A DNA stretch of 64,000 nt from JAHCHG01 sp965214585. GTDB taxonomy: Bacteria; Acidobacteriota; Blastocatellia; Pyrinomonadales; Pyrinomonadaceae. Positions 32,351 through 40,822 of the stretch are shown in pieces. The notes beneath the pieces were generated by a model. That model made no database searches. It saw nothing but the letters and a program-made list of their open reading frames with translations, and was not told the DNA's origin. The stretch lies in assembly GCA_965214585.1 (NCBI GenBank), contig OZ243957.1, forward strand, positions 3,472,001 through 3,536,000. The letters are read 5' to 3'. The position numbers and the translations under genes were made by a program. Each line of letters begins with the position of its first letter. Within the stretch, counting starts at the first letter, position 1.

Positions 32351-35236
32351 TTATTGCCAATCGCCGAGCAATGCGAAAGCACTCCAATAATATGGTGAAT
32401 TGTAGCGTGGGATTTTTTTCATCTCGATCTTTGCCTGACGCAAAGCGGCTGTTGCGGACATTTTATTTTGCAGATGATTTCGATAAAAAATTTTCATAAA
32501 TTCAGCCGTCGCCGAATCGTCAACTTTCCAAAGACTGGCGACGATTCTGTTTGAGCCGGCGTAAAGAAAACCGCGCGAAATGCCGATTAAACCTTCGCCG
32601 CGCACATCTTTGCCGAGTGCCGTCTGACACGCGGAAAGGACGACCATATCGCTGGAAAGATTCAAATTATAAATGGCGTTTAATGTCAAAAAACCGTTTA
32701 GTTTCTGCCCGTTTTTTTGGTAAAGCGAGAAAACCAAACCTGAAACTTCGGGTTGCGAAGTGTTCAATAAACCGTGAGTGGCAAAATGAATTATTCGATA
32801 ATCAGCGAGATTTGAATTTTCAACTGCCTCCAAATTCGCTTCAAATCCGGTTTTTAATTCGACTTTATCTTTGCCGACAAAACCCGAAATATTCTTCGCC
32901 TCTTCGCGCGAAGCCAACAGACGCGGCAGATTTTTATCAAACTGAAAATCGCGCAGATTTCTTGTCAGCGCGAAGTTTTCGTTTGCAGATTCGGAAGCCG
33001 GATTTTTTGAAATCCTCGTATCGCCCGAATCAAAAACCGGATCGGCAAAAATTGCGAGCGTTTTATTTCGATTTTTAGATTTGTCGGAATTTTGTCTGAT
33101 TTGCGCCAAAGCTGAAGCCGACGGAAGAATAACGATTTCGTTTGTTTCAACTAGAAGTCGTTCATCCGACTTTGGACTTTGGACTTTGGACTCTGGACTC
33201 TTTATTGCGGAAAACGGCGCGTATTGCAAAACTCCTTCGGCGACGATTGCCAGACGTTTGCCGGAAATTTTCTCTGAAACGGGCGCAAGCAGAATTTCGC
33301 TTAATTCTTTTGAATATTTTTCGATGTTTGCTTCTTCCGTCTTTTTATTGGCGATAATCGAATCGTAAAAACTTTTCGCCTTTGTTTCGATTTCTTCGCG
33401 GGCGGGAAGTTTGAAAACTTCAATCGAATTTTTTGTAACTAGCCAGACAAAACTGTGCTTTTCGCCGAGTTTGTATTCGAGCAGAACGGTTTCATCATCA
33501 AGCAAGTTCTGAATTTCCTTTGCCGAAAGCGTTTTGCCTTTTGTCAGATCATCATAACGCGGATTTTCTTTGCGAATCCGAACGTCGAGTTTTTCAATTT
33601 CGATTTCCAGTTTGTTGATTTCCGCCGCAACCGCATCAACTTCTTTCTGCGCGGGTTTGCCTTTGAAAAGTTCCTGACGCTGTTGATATTTTTTGTCGAG
33701 CGCGTCGAGCAAATCTTTCTGTTGTAATAACAATTCCTGATTCACTCCTTGTTTGAAATCAACTCTCGCTTCCTTTAACAGATCAACCAAATTACGCGAA
33801 CGTGAACGCTCGCTCATCTCGAATGCACGGGCGATGTCGGCAACATTATCGGTTTTTTCGCCGCGTTCGACGAGCATATCAATATAAAGTTCGTAAGAAC
33901 TCTGAACGGTTGAAAAATATGAAGTTCGTAAGTCTTTGTTGTTAATATTCGTGCGTAAATTTTCGGCGATTTCGAGTGCTTTTTCGATTCGTTCGAACGC
34001 CTTCGATAAATTCCCGCGTTCGCGTTCGATGCGTGCCAGATGATAAGAAATCTCGACAAATTGCAGACGATTTCCGGTTTTTTCCGATAATTTGCTTGCT
34101 ATTGCCAGACTTTCATAAGATTCTTCGTCCTTGCCGTTTTCCAAAAGTGCTTTTCCCAATGCAAGTTCCAATGTTGCCAATTCCGTCGGCGAATCGAGAT
34201 TTTTGCCGATCTCAACGCCTTTCTGCATACTCTCGATTCCTTTTTCATAATTGCCCGCATCAATATAAGCCGTTCCGAGAACGACCAACAGAGTTGATTC
34301 CAATTGCAGACTTTTCACCAAAACCGCAACCGGCAAAATCGCTTTTTCGATCAGCACAATCGTTTTTTCGGGTTGTTTCAAAAGCAGATAAGAAAACGCC
34401 AGATTGCTGAGATTAATGATTTGGCTGGCGACATCTTTTTCCGCCAACGAAACCTGTAACGCTTCGGTGCTGTAAGAAACCGCTTTTTCGTAATCTCCGC
34501 CGGTCAGCCAAACCGCGCCGATGCCCGTTAAAGCAATGTTCTCGTAATTTCTAAGATTATTTTTCCGCGCGATTTCAAGCGTATTCGAATAAGCCTCGTG
34601 CGCCTTTTGAACGTCGCCGGAAGCTAAATAAAATCGGGCGATTCTTTGCCAAGCGTGCGCTTCCCAAAATATATCTTTTCTTGTTTTCGACAAGCGGATG
34701 ATTTCCAATCCGGCTTTAATTCCTTCGCGCCGGTCAGCCGACGCTCCTGTTTTGTCGGCTTTATGTATAAGTTCGGCAAGCCCGATAATTTCCTCAATTG
34801 TCCGATTTTCAGCAATATCTTCGGAAACGGTTTCGCGGATTTCGGTTAATTCGATGGAAAATTCGCCGGATTTTTTGGTTGTTGAGTTGATTCTCACTTC
34901 AACGCGATATTCACCGGCTTCTTTCGCCGTTACGAGAATCGAATCAGTTCCGAAATCTCCGGTCGGCGTTTCCGAACTCAAATATATGTTTCCTGCCGGA
35001 TCAATCGCCGCCAGCGAAATCTCCACGCCTTTCTGCTCGACCTCGACAACTGCGGTTTGATTGGCAGACAAATTAATAGAAAACTGCGAAATTTTGCCTT
35101 CAACAATTTCCGATTCAATCGGCGTGTTCAACTCAAGCGGAATTGCCGTTATTTGAGCAAATATATCTACGCTGAACGAAAAAGTTAGAAATGAAAACAA
35201 AAGAATCAAAGAAATTCCTGAGAATTGTTTCTGCAT
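32351..35236 (-). CDS. Secreted TPR-CHAT caspase-like protein (copy 2)
   Basis: This 961-residue paralog of 23956-26859 has the same architecture: signal peptide (SLILLFSFLTFSFSVDIFAQ), an N-terminal beta domain, TPRs to about residue 475, a charged coiled coil, and a CHAT domain with IHFATHGLLN (His) and VVLSACQTALGKDVRGEG (Cys). Its CHAT linker SPESKVQSPKS is again encoded by heptamer repeats (33168-33201). The last 130 residues are almost identical between the paralogs, whereas the N-terminal halves have diverged, suggesting gene conversion or strong constraint on the peptidase part. Its substrate is unknown. Confidence 0.9.
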   Translation of the reverse strand: MQKQFSGISLILLFSFLTFSFSVDIFAQITAIPLELNTPIESEIVEGKISQFSINLSANQTAVVEVEQKGVEISLAAIDPAGNIYLSSETPTGDFGTDSILVTAKEAGEYRVEVRINSTTKKSGEFSIELTEIRETVSEDIAENRTIEEIIGLAELIHKADKTGASADRREGIKAGLEIIRLSKTRKDIFWEAHAWQRIARFYLASGDVQKAHEAYSNTLEIARKNNLRNYENIALTGIGAVWLTGGDYEKAVSYSTEALQVSLAEKDVASQIINLSNLAFSYLLLKQPEKTIVLIEKAILPVAVLVKSLQLESTLLVVLGTAYIDAGNYEKGIESMQKGVEIGKNLDSPTELATLELALGKALLENGKDEESYESLAIASKLSEKTGNRLQFVEISYHLARIERERGNLSKAFERIEKALEIAENLRTNINNKDLRTSYFSTVQSSYELYIDMLVERGEKTDNVADIARAFEMSERSRSRNLVDLLKEARVDFKQGVNQELLLQQKDLLDALDKKYQQRQELFKGKPAQKEVDAVAAEINKLEIEIEKLDVRIRKENPRYDDLTKGKTLSAKEIQNLLDDETVLLEYKLGEKHSFVWLVTKNSIEVFKLPAREEIETKAKSFYDSIIANKKTEEANIEKYSKELSEILLAPVSEKISGKRLAIVAEGVLQYAPFSAIKSPESKVQSPKSDERLLVETNEIVILPSASALAQIRQNSDKSKNRNKTLAIFADPVFDSGDTRISKNPASESANENFALTRNLRDFQFDKNLPRLLASREEAKNISGFVGKDKVELKTGFEANLEAVENSNLADYRIIHFATHGLLNTSQPEVSGLVFSLYQKNGQKLNGFLTLNAIYNLNLSSDMVVLSACQTALGKDVRGEGLIGISRGFLYAGSNRIVASLWKVDDSATAEFMKIFYRNHLQNKMSATAALRQAKIEMKKIPRYNSPYYWSAFALLGDWQ

Positions 35237-35478
35237 AATTTTGATGAATTAACCTAATATTTTTATAGATACTTTGTAATAAATCGGTAATTAAGTCAAA
35301 TTTTTGTGAAATTTGTTTTGATATATAAAGGATAAAAGTTTTAATAATTTAATTTTCAAAGAACATCAGCAGAGGGCAATTGATAAAGAATCAAAGTCTT
35401 ATGATTTATTTTCTTACAAATCATTAAGCGACAATTATTCTTTGTTTAACAAACAATAGCCGACTGATTTGGCAAAAA

Positions 35479-35512
35479 AAATAAACATCGCTGATAATGG
35501 CGATGTTTATTT
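35479..35512. terminator. Bidirectional rho-independent terminator
   Basis: AAATAAACATCGC and GCGATGTTTATTT form a perfect 13-bp stem with A and T runs on either side. It is located 28 bp after the stop of the DUF4097-like gene. The rest of the 35237-35539 gap is A/T-rich spacer holding the CHAT copy 2 promoter region. Confidence 0.8.
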
Positions 35513-35539
35513 TTTGGCTGAAAATTTTTTGAAAAAAAT

Positions 35540-36358
35540 CTAACGCGCGGCGATTTTAATTCCGCCGTTGGTTGTGATAACGCGAACGGGCGCACCGCCG
35601 CCGTTTAGATTTTTGCTGATTCGATTGTTATACCATTTCTTTTTGCCTTCGATCTGAAGTTCGGCAATTTCGCTCTTAAAGCCGCCGTTTCTCGTTCCGG
35701 TTTCGATGTTTGCCGCGTAATTTTCCGGCAAAGCAAGTTTTACGCCGCCGTTTTTTGTTTCGATGTCCAGTCCGCTTCCAATCCAGGTGCTGCCGGAAAG
35801 TTCTATCGAAACGCCGCCGTTTTGTGTTTTTCCGGTTACGCTGCCGGATAAATCGCGCAAACTCAAACCGCCGTTTTTTGTAAAGAAATCCATTGTTCCG
35901 GCAACCGAATTAACGGAAATTCCGCCGTTGTTTGCCGACAGTTTCAAATCCGTATTTTTCGGAACGAGAATTTGGTAAGAAACCGCCCATTGCTTATCAT
36001 CGCCAATTTCGGCTTCGATAACCGAATCGGTTTTGATTTTGATTTGCTTGACCGCGCTTTCCGCTTCCGCTTCCGAATCGCGCCAAGCCACGACGCAGGC
36101 GCGAATCAAAATATCGCTCCGATTTTCGCCGCGCACCGTAATTCCGCCGTTTTGTTTGCCGTCCACTTCCAGATTGTTCCGAATCGGAATTGTAAATTCG
36201 CGCGAATCGCGGGCGGAAACCTTTCCGTTCCAAGACCAGTTGTTTGAACAATAGTTGTCATCCGAATCGGATTCGTTTTGTGCCGATACGGAAAAAGCCG
36301 TTAAAGTCAGCGCGGCGAACAAAAACGCGGCGCAAAAATAGATATTTCTCAATTTCAT
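35540..36358 (-). CDS. Secreted DUF4097-like beta-solenoid protein
   Basis: This 272-residue protein has a signal peptide (IYFCAAFLFAALTLTAFSVS, cleavage near AQN). The mature part is a repetitive right-handed beta-helix with NGG turns (KQNGGITVRGEN, ANNGGISVNSVAG, KNGGLSLRDLSG, QNGGVSIELSG, KNGGVKLALPE, RNGGFKSEI), as in the DUF4097/adhesin-like family. It probably acts at the cell surface or in the periplasm. Such proteins often sit near anti-sigma or stress genes, but no regulator is adjacent here. Confidence 0.82.
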   Translation of the reverse strand: MKLRNIYFCAAFLFAALTLTAFSVSAQNESDSDDNYCSNNWSWNGKVSARDSREFTIPIRNNLEVDGKQNGGITVRGENRSDILIRACVVAWRDSEAEAESAVKQIKIKTDSVIEAEIGDDKQWAVSYQILVPKNTDLKLSANNGGISVNSVAGTMDFFTKNGGLSLRDLSGSVTGKTQNGGVSIELSGSTWIGSGLDIETKNGGVKLALPENYAANIETGTRNGGFKSEIAELQIEGKKKWYNNRISKNLNGGGAPVRVITTNGGIKIAAR

Positions 36359-36451
36359 AAAAGTTCTCCTTGTTTTCGGGTTTGTAAAAATGTGCTTTCA
36401 TAAAATTAAACACCACGAAGCGAAGGTTTGTGACAATTTATAAAATCGAAT

Positions 36452-37951
36452 TTACCATTCGGCTTTTCGCGCCATCGTTTTTAAGATTTCTTTCTCAGCG
36501 TCGGTCAGTTTGAAATTTTCCTGATCGAAATAAGCGGCAAGTTCCGCGAGCATTATCGAACAGTTGCTTTGATCGCGGATTTCGGAGATGACTTCGAGAT
36601 TTCGGGTTAAAAGTTTTCTCGCTTTTTCGGTGATTCCGTAGGCGTGAAAGCGTTTAGCGATTTCGCCGTAAGCCTCGGAACGCGAAGCGATCTGCGGCAC
36701 GGTTTCGTTTAGAGTCGCGGCTTCGTTTAAAATCTCTATCGCTTTTTCACGCTCGCCAAGCTGATTTTTCGCGTCCGAAACTCCGATCAAGGCAAACATC
36801 CGGCGGGCATCTTCGTAAATTGCGTTGATCGCGGCGTTTGCCAGTTCGTCTTTTTTCTGCAAAGTGCAGATTTGCGCGATTTGCATTAACGCCGAGATTT
36901 GCGCGGCATCGTCTATATTATCCTGCGCGATTTCAATGGCGCGTTCGGCTTTTTCAAACTTTGCATACTGCACCGCCGCCGAGCCGAGCAGACCGAACCG
37001 GGCGCGGCTGTCGCGGATTTCGTTATCGCGCTGGGATTTCAAAATCGCATACGCTTCTTCGAGCGTTTCGACTGCTTCTTCCTTTTCATTTTTTTTCCAA
37101 AATTCTCCTGAGAAACCGAGCAGACACGCCGCCATCTGCGTTTTATCGGCAACCAGATCGAGAGTTCTGTCGGCGGCTTCGATGCTTCCGGCGTGCAGAA
37201 AAGCGTTGGAAACTTTGGCAAAAAGATTGTCGCGGTGAACGCCGTCAATCGTTTCGGTCAGATTTCTGGCTTTTTCCAAAGTTTCCAGAGCCTTTTCCGT
37301 TTGTCCGGCTTTGACGAAATGCGCCGCAACATCAACCAAAGCCCGGACTTTTTCTTCTTTGTAACCGATTGTATCCGCCGCATCCGTTGCTTTTTCGAGC
37401 GTTTCGGACGCTTTTTCAAACTCGTCATTTTTCAGATAATGCAAAGCGATATTCTGAAACGCCGTCGCCTTCGCGTTCGGAAAATCAATTTTTTCCAGAG
37501 TTGCAAACGCCTCTGTTTCTTCGCCTTTGGCAATCTGATGCAAAGCTATATCGGCGTAAGCGTCGTCGGGATGCGAGAGATTTTCGACAAGTTCGAGAGC
37601 CTTTTCGGTTTCGTCCTTCGCCGATTTCTGCAAAGCTATTTTCTCACGCGCCACCGCCCGCGTGCCGTCGTCTTCAATCGCTTCGAGCAGTTGGAAAGCG
37701 TATTCGTCATCATCAATCGCAGCGCATTTTTCGATAACAATTGTCAAAAGTCTGTCGCGGACAAACGGATCATTGACCGAATCGGCTAATTCGGCGGCAA
37801 AATCAACATCGCCTTTGCTGATATAACGCGGCACGATTTCCGACATCGCGTTTGCATATCCGTCCGCGCTGTTAATCGTTTCCGCCAGATACGTCGCGCA
37901 CGACAGTAAATCTTCCTGAGCGTTTTGAAATGAAATTAAATGTTCAGCCAT
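36452..37951 (-). CDS. TPR-like alpha-helical repeat protein
   Basis: This roughly 500-residue protein consists of repeated helix pairs of 30-35 residues with recurring EKALETLEKA, ETEKALELVENL, EFEKASETLEKA and EERAIEIAQ-like units. It has no signal peptide or membrane segment, so a cytosolic scaffold is likely. I prefer the ATG at 37951 (MAEHLISFQNAQ); the frame extends 22 codons upstream, but that stretch does not look like protein. The extreme Glu/Ala content is typical of such repeats. No partner can be proposed from the neighbours. Confidence 0.78.
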   Translation of the reverse strand: MAEHLISFQNAQEDLLSCATYLAETINSADGYANAMSEIVPRYISKGDVDFAAELADSVNDPFVRDRLLTIVIEKCAAIDDDEYAFQLLEAIEDDGTRAVAREKIALQKSAKDETEKALELVENLSHPDDAYADIALHQIAKGEETEAFATLEKIDFPNAKATAFQNIALHYLKNDEFEKASETLEKATDAADTIGYKEEKVRALVDVAAHFVKAGQTEKALETLEKARNLTETIDGVHRDNLFAKVSNAFLHAGSIEAADRTLDLVADKTQMAACLLGFSGEFWKKNEKEEAVETLEEAYAILKSQRDNEIRDSRARFGLLGSAAVQYAKFEKAERAIEIAQDNIDDAAQISALMQIAQICTLQKKDELANAAINAIYEDARRMFALIGVSDAKNQLGEREKAIEILNEAATLNETVPQIASRSEAYGEIAKRFHAYGITEKARKLLTRNLEVISEIRDQSNCSIMLAELAAYFDQENFKLTDAEKEILKTMARKAEW

Positions 37952-38039
37952 AATAATTCTGATCTTTGATCTTTCGGTTGTTTCTGCTTTTTGTAAACTG
38001 GTGGTATAAATAATCAAGCATAATAATTTGTAAAGATTA

Positions 38040-38250
38040 ACTTACAAAATAATTGAGAATGGAGAATTGATAGTTGAGATTTGTCCTTTGATTATCTGCA
38101 TAATTCTCCATTCTCAATTATTTTGTTGGTATTACAGAAAATCGAAACTCTCAATAAACCTGAATACTTTTTCTAAACTGCTTAAATTATAAAGGAAAAT
38201 ATTGATAGTTCGGTTTAGAATATAGAGGGCGTTTTAACGCCCTTGAGTTA
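38040..38250. repeat. Inverted heptamer array followed by a short hairpin
   Basis: GAGAATGGAGAATTGATAGT on the left pairs with ATAATTCTCCATTCTCAATT on the right (38040-38125). A separate stem GAGGGCGTTTTAACGCCCTT follows at 38226-38245. The rest of the 38018-38380 gap contains a GCATT-flanked ACTCTTGATTC word, like one arm of the MITE-like element at 59983, but no gene. Confidence 0.65.
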
Positions 38251-38380
38251 AATTTTTCGATTCAACCGCAACATAAACGGCGCGGCTAAATCCGCCAAAG
38301 GCGGAAAGCCTGCCCGAATAGGCTGAGAAAACAAGTCTTATATTCAACTCTTGATTCGCATTAATTTAATAAATCCCGTA

Positions 38381-39076
38381 TCAAAGATCAAAAACCCTGC
38401 GAATCGTGTCCGGCATCCAGTCGGCTAAAGAATGCGTAACCGAATCCGCGCCCGCTTCGCGCAGACGTTTTTCCTCAACCGTATTCGTTACGCCGAGAGT
38501 TTTCAAACCCGCTTTTTTGCCCGCCGTAATTCCTTGCGGAGCGTCTTCGATGACAAGGCAATCTGCGCGGATCAGAGGACTTCCGCCCGCTTGCGTGCGC
38601 CATCTGTCAATCAGCGAAAAACCCTTTCGGTAACATTCGGGATCGGGTTTATGTTTTGAAATATCTTCCGCGCTGACGATTATCGGAAATGATTCGTTTA
38701 AGCCGACTTTTTCCAGAATATGCTCGATTTCCTCACGACGCGCCATACTAACAATGCCAAGGGCGAAATCCTTTTCCGCCTTTTTGATAAAATTTTCAAC
38801 TCCTCCAAAAAGCGGCACATTTTCTTCGACCAATTCGCGCCAGCGAGCAGTTTTCCGGTTCATAATCTCGGAAGTTTTCGCCGCGTCGAAATCCTTTCCC
38901 GCCCGCTTGAAGGCGTTTTCGATATACGCCTTGTCGTCCATCCCAAGACACGAATAATAATCCGCTTCGGTCATCTCGATATTTTCATTTTTCAAAACTT
39001 CCTGATACGCCTTCAAATGAAGTTGTTCGTCGTTAATGATTACGCCGTTAAAATCGAATAAAATCGCTTTTATCAT
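38381..39076 (-). CDS. HAD-superfamily hydrolase, beta-phosphoglucomutase-like, with DxN motif I
   Basis: This 231-residue protein has the HAD subclass I layout: motif I in AILFDFNGVI (nucleophile Asp8), a helical cap, motif II Ser in GIVSMARRE, motif III Lys in ISKHKPDPECY and motif IV Asp in LVIEDAPQGITAGKKAGLKT. The second motif-I Asp, normally the general acid/base of phosphatases and mutases, is Asn10 here. That may lower or change phosphatase activity. It is a cytosolic sugar-phosphate phosphatase or mutase by family; the substrate is unknown. Confidence 0.85.
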   Translation of the reverse strand: MIKAILFDFNGVIINDEQLHLKAYQEVLKNENIEMTEADYYSCLGMDDKAYIENAFKRAGKDFDAAKTSEIMNRKTARWRELVEENVPLFGGVENFIKKAEKDFALGIVSMARREEIEHILEKVGLNESFPIIVSAEDISKHKPDPECYRKGFSLIDRWRTQAGGSPLIRADCLVIEDAPQGITAGKKAGLKTLGVTNTVEEKRLREAGADSVTHSLADWMPDTIRRVFDL

Positions 39077-39130
39077 ATTTTTATAGTCTGTCCTTTTTTA
39101 AAGAATTTGCCCGCGAATAAGCGAAAGAAG

Positions 39131-39218
39131 ATTTGTAAATGGTAAATAGAAAATAGTAAATTGTTGATTTGTTGATAAATACTGCAATTAACAATTAACT
39201 ATTTACAATTTACAAATT
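39131..39218. repeat. Inverted heptamer array (GTAAATN / ATTTACN)
   Basis: GTAAATGGTAAATAGAAAAT on the left faces AACTATTTACAATTTACAAA on the right, the same repeat word as at 6358-6450. It separates the HAD gene from the FAD-oxidase gene and is flanked by the ATTCGCGGGCAAAAT word seen elsewhere. Confidence 0.72.
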
Positions 39219-39282
39219 TTTCCGCGTATTTCGCGGGCAAAATTTCTTGTTTATTCTAACTTTGAAATCAGTTTCCCGCAAA

Positions 39283-40815
39283 TTACAAAAATTTTGCGTC
39301 GAAGATATTCCCGCGATTTAAAATTCCGTTCGGGTCAAACGCGCGTTTAATTTCCGCCATTTCATTTAAAAATCTCTCGCCGAACATTACTTGCAGATAT
39401 TTGCTTTTCAGTTTACCGATTCCGTGTTCGGCGGAAATCGTCCCGCCGAGCATAATCGCCTGCGCGATAAAACGCCCGTAAAGATGCCTTGCTTTTATTG
39501 CTTCGTCGTGGGTTTTCGGCAATAAATTCGCGTGCAGATGATTATCGCCGATGTGTCCGAAAATTACATAATCCAAATTGCTTTCCTCCAATTTTTGTTT
39601 ATAAAATTTCAAAAACGCAGCGAAATTTTCATCAGGCACAGCCATATCGGTCCCGATTTTTCGCTGCTTATTTCTGACGACTTTTTCATTAACCGAAACG
39701 GGCAGAGCGTGGCGAAATTCGCGCATTTTCTCTAAGTCCTGTTCATTTACCGCAAACCAAGACTGTTCGATTTCCGCATTATGTTTTTCGAGCAGTTCGT
39801 TCCATTTTTCAAAAAGCGCGTCTTCCGCGTCTTCCGTCGTTTCCTGCTCAAAAAAGATCGCGCCGCACATATTTTCCGGCGTTTCGGGAAACTTTTCGCG
39901 GATAAATTTCAGAGAATTCTCATCAAAATATTCCAAAATCGTCGCGCTTATTTCCGCATTTTCTTCTTTCCACATCTCCGCGTCCCCGCGTCCCCGCGTC
40001 CCCGCGTCCTCATTCCCCCGCGTCGCAAATGATTTTTCTTTTGCTTCTTTCACGAAACCGAGCAAATCTTTTTCTTCTTTGAAAAATACGATTCCGCTGA
40101 AAAATCCTTCGGGTTTTTCCAACAATTTCAATTGAACTTGTGTGATAATTCCCAAAGTTCCTTCGCTTCCGATGAACAGATCAATTGCGTCGGGTTTTTC
40201 CGATGAAAAATATCCGCTGGCGTTTTTCCGCACGTTCGGCAATTTATATGTCGGAACTTTCGCTTTTATTTTACTGCCGTTTTCGGTTTCGAGTTCGATA
40301 AAACCGTTTTTTGCAAAAACTTCGCCGCGTTTTAATTCGAGAAAATCTCCGTTTGCCAAAACAACGGAGATTTTCTCGACGTAATCTCTCGTCGCGCCGT
40401 ATTCAAAACTTCTCGCGCCGCTTGCATTCGTCGCTAAAGTTCCGCCGATCTGACAACTCCATTCCGTCGGATCGGGCGGGTAAAACAAATTTTTTCGTTC
40501 GACGGCTTTTTGCAAATCACTTAAAATTACGCCGCTTTCTGCAATTGCAAATTTTTCCGTCGCGTTGATTTCCTCTATTTTATTAAACTTTTCGAGCGAA
40601 ATTATCAAGCCCCCGAACGGAGTTGCGCCGCCGACAGTTCCGGTTCTCGCGCCGGAAATTGTTACGGGAATATTTTTTTCGTTTGCTTCCAATATAATCC
40701 CGGCGATTTCTTCTTTGGTTTCGGGCAGAAAAAGTTTATCGGCGCGTCCGTTTGGCAAATTGCTCGCGTCAATTAAATAATTTTGTAAATCTTCCTTTTC
40801 GGTTTTAATTTGCAT
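39283..40815 (-). CDS. FAD-linked oxidase (GlcD/D-lactate dehydrogenase type)
   Basis: This 510-residue protein has an N-terminal FAD_binding_4 (PCMH) domain (IPVTISGARTGTVGGATPFG, WSCQIGGTLATNASGARSFE) and a C-terminal FAD-oxidase domain with YVIFGHIGDNHLHANLLP and GTISAEHGIGKLKSKYL. It probably oxidises a 2-hydroxy acid such as D-lactate or glycolate at the membrane or in the cytosol. The stretch GNEDAGTRGRGDAEMWKEEN (39970-40025) is an insertion encoded by an 8-nt tandem repeat (CCGCGTCC) and lies in a loop. The stop of the DUF2254 gene region follows at once downstream. Confidence 0.88.
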   Translation of the reverse strand: MQIKTEKEDLQNYLIDASNLPNGRADKLFLPETKEEIAGIILEANEKNIPVTISGARTGTVGGATPFGGLIISLEKFNKIEEINATEKFAIAESGVILSDLQKAVERKNLFYPPDPTEWSCQIGGTLATNASGARSFEYGATRDYVEKISVVLANGDFLELKRGEVFAKNGFIELETENGSKIKAKVPTYKLPNVRKNASGYFSSEKPDAIDLFIGSEGTLGIITQVQLKLLEKPEGFFSGIVFFKEEKDLLGFVKEAKEKSFATRGNEDAGTRGRGDAEMWKEENAEISATILEYFDENSLKFIREKFPETPENMCGAIFFEQETTEDAEDALFEKWNELLEKHNAEIEQSWFAVNEQDLEKMREFRHALPVSVNEKVVRNKQRKIGTDMAVPDENFAAFLKFYKQKLEESNLDYVIFGHIGDNHLHANLLPKTHDEAIKARHLYGRFIAQAIMLGGTISAEHGIGKLKSKYLQVMFGERFLNEMAEIKRAFDPNGILNRGNIFDAKFL

Positions 40816-40822
40816 AATTTTT

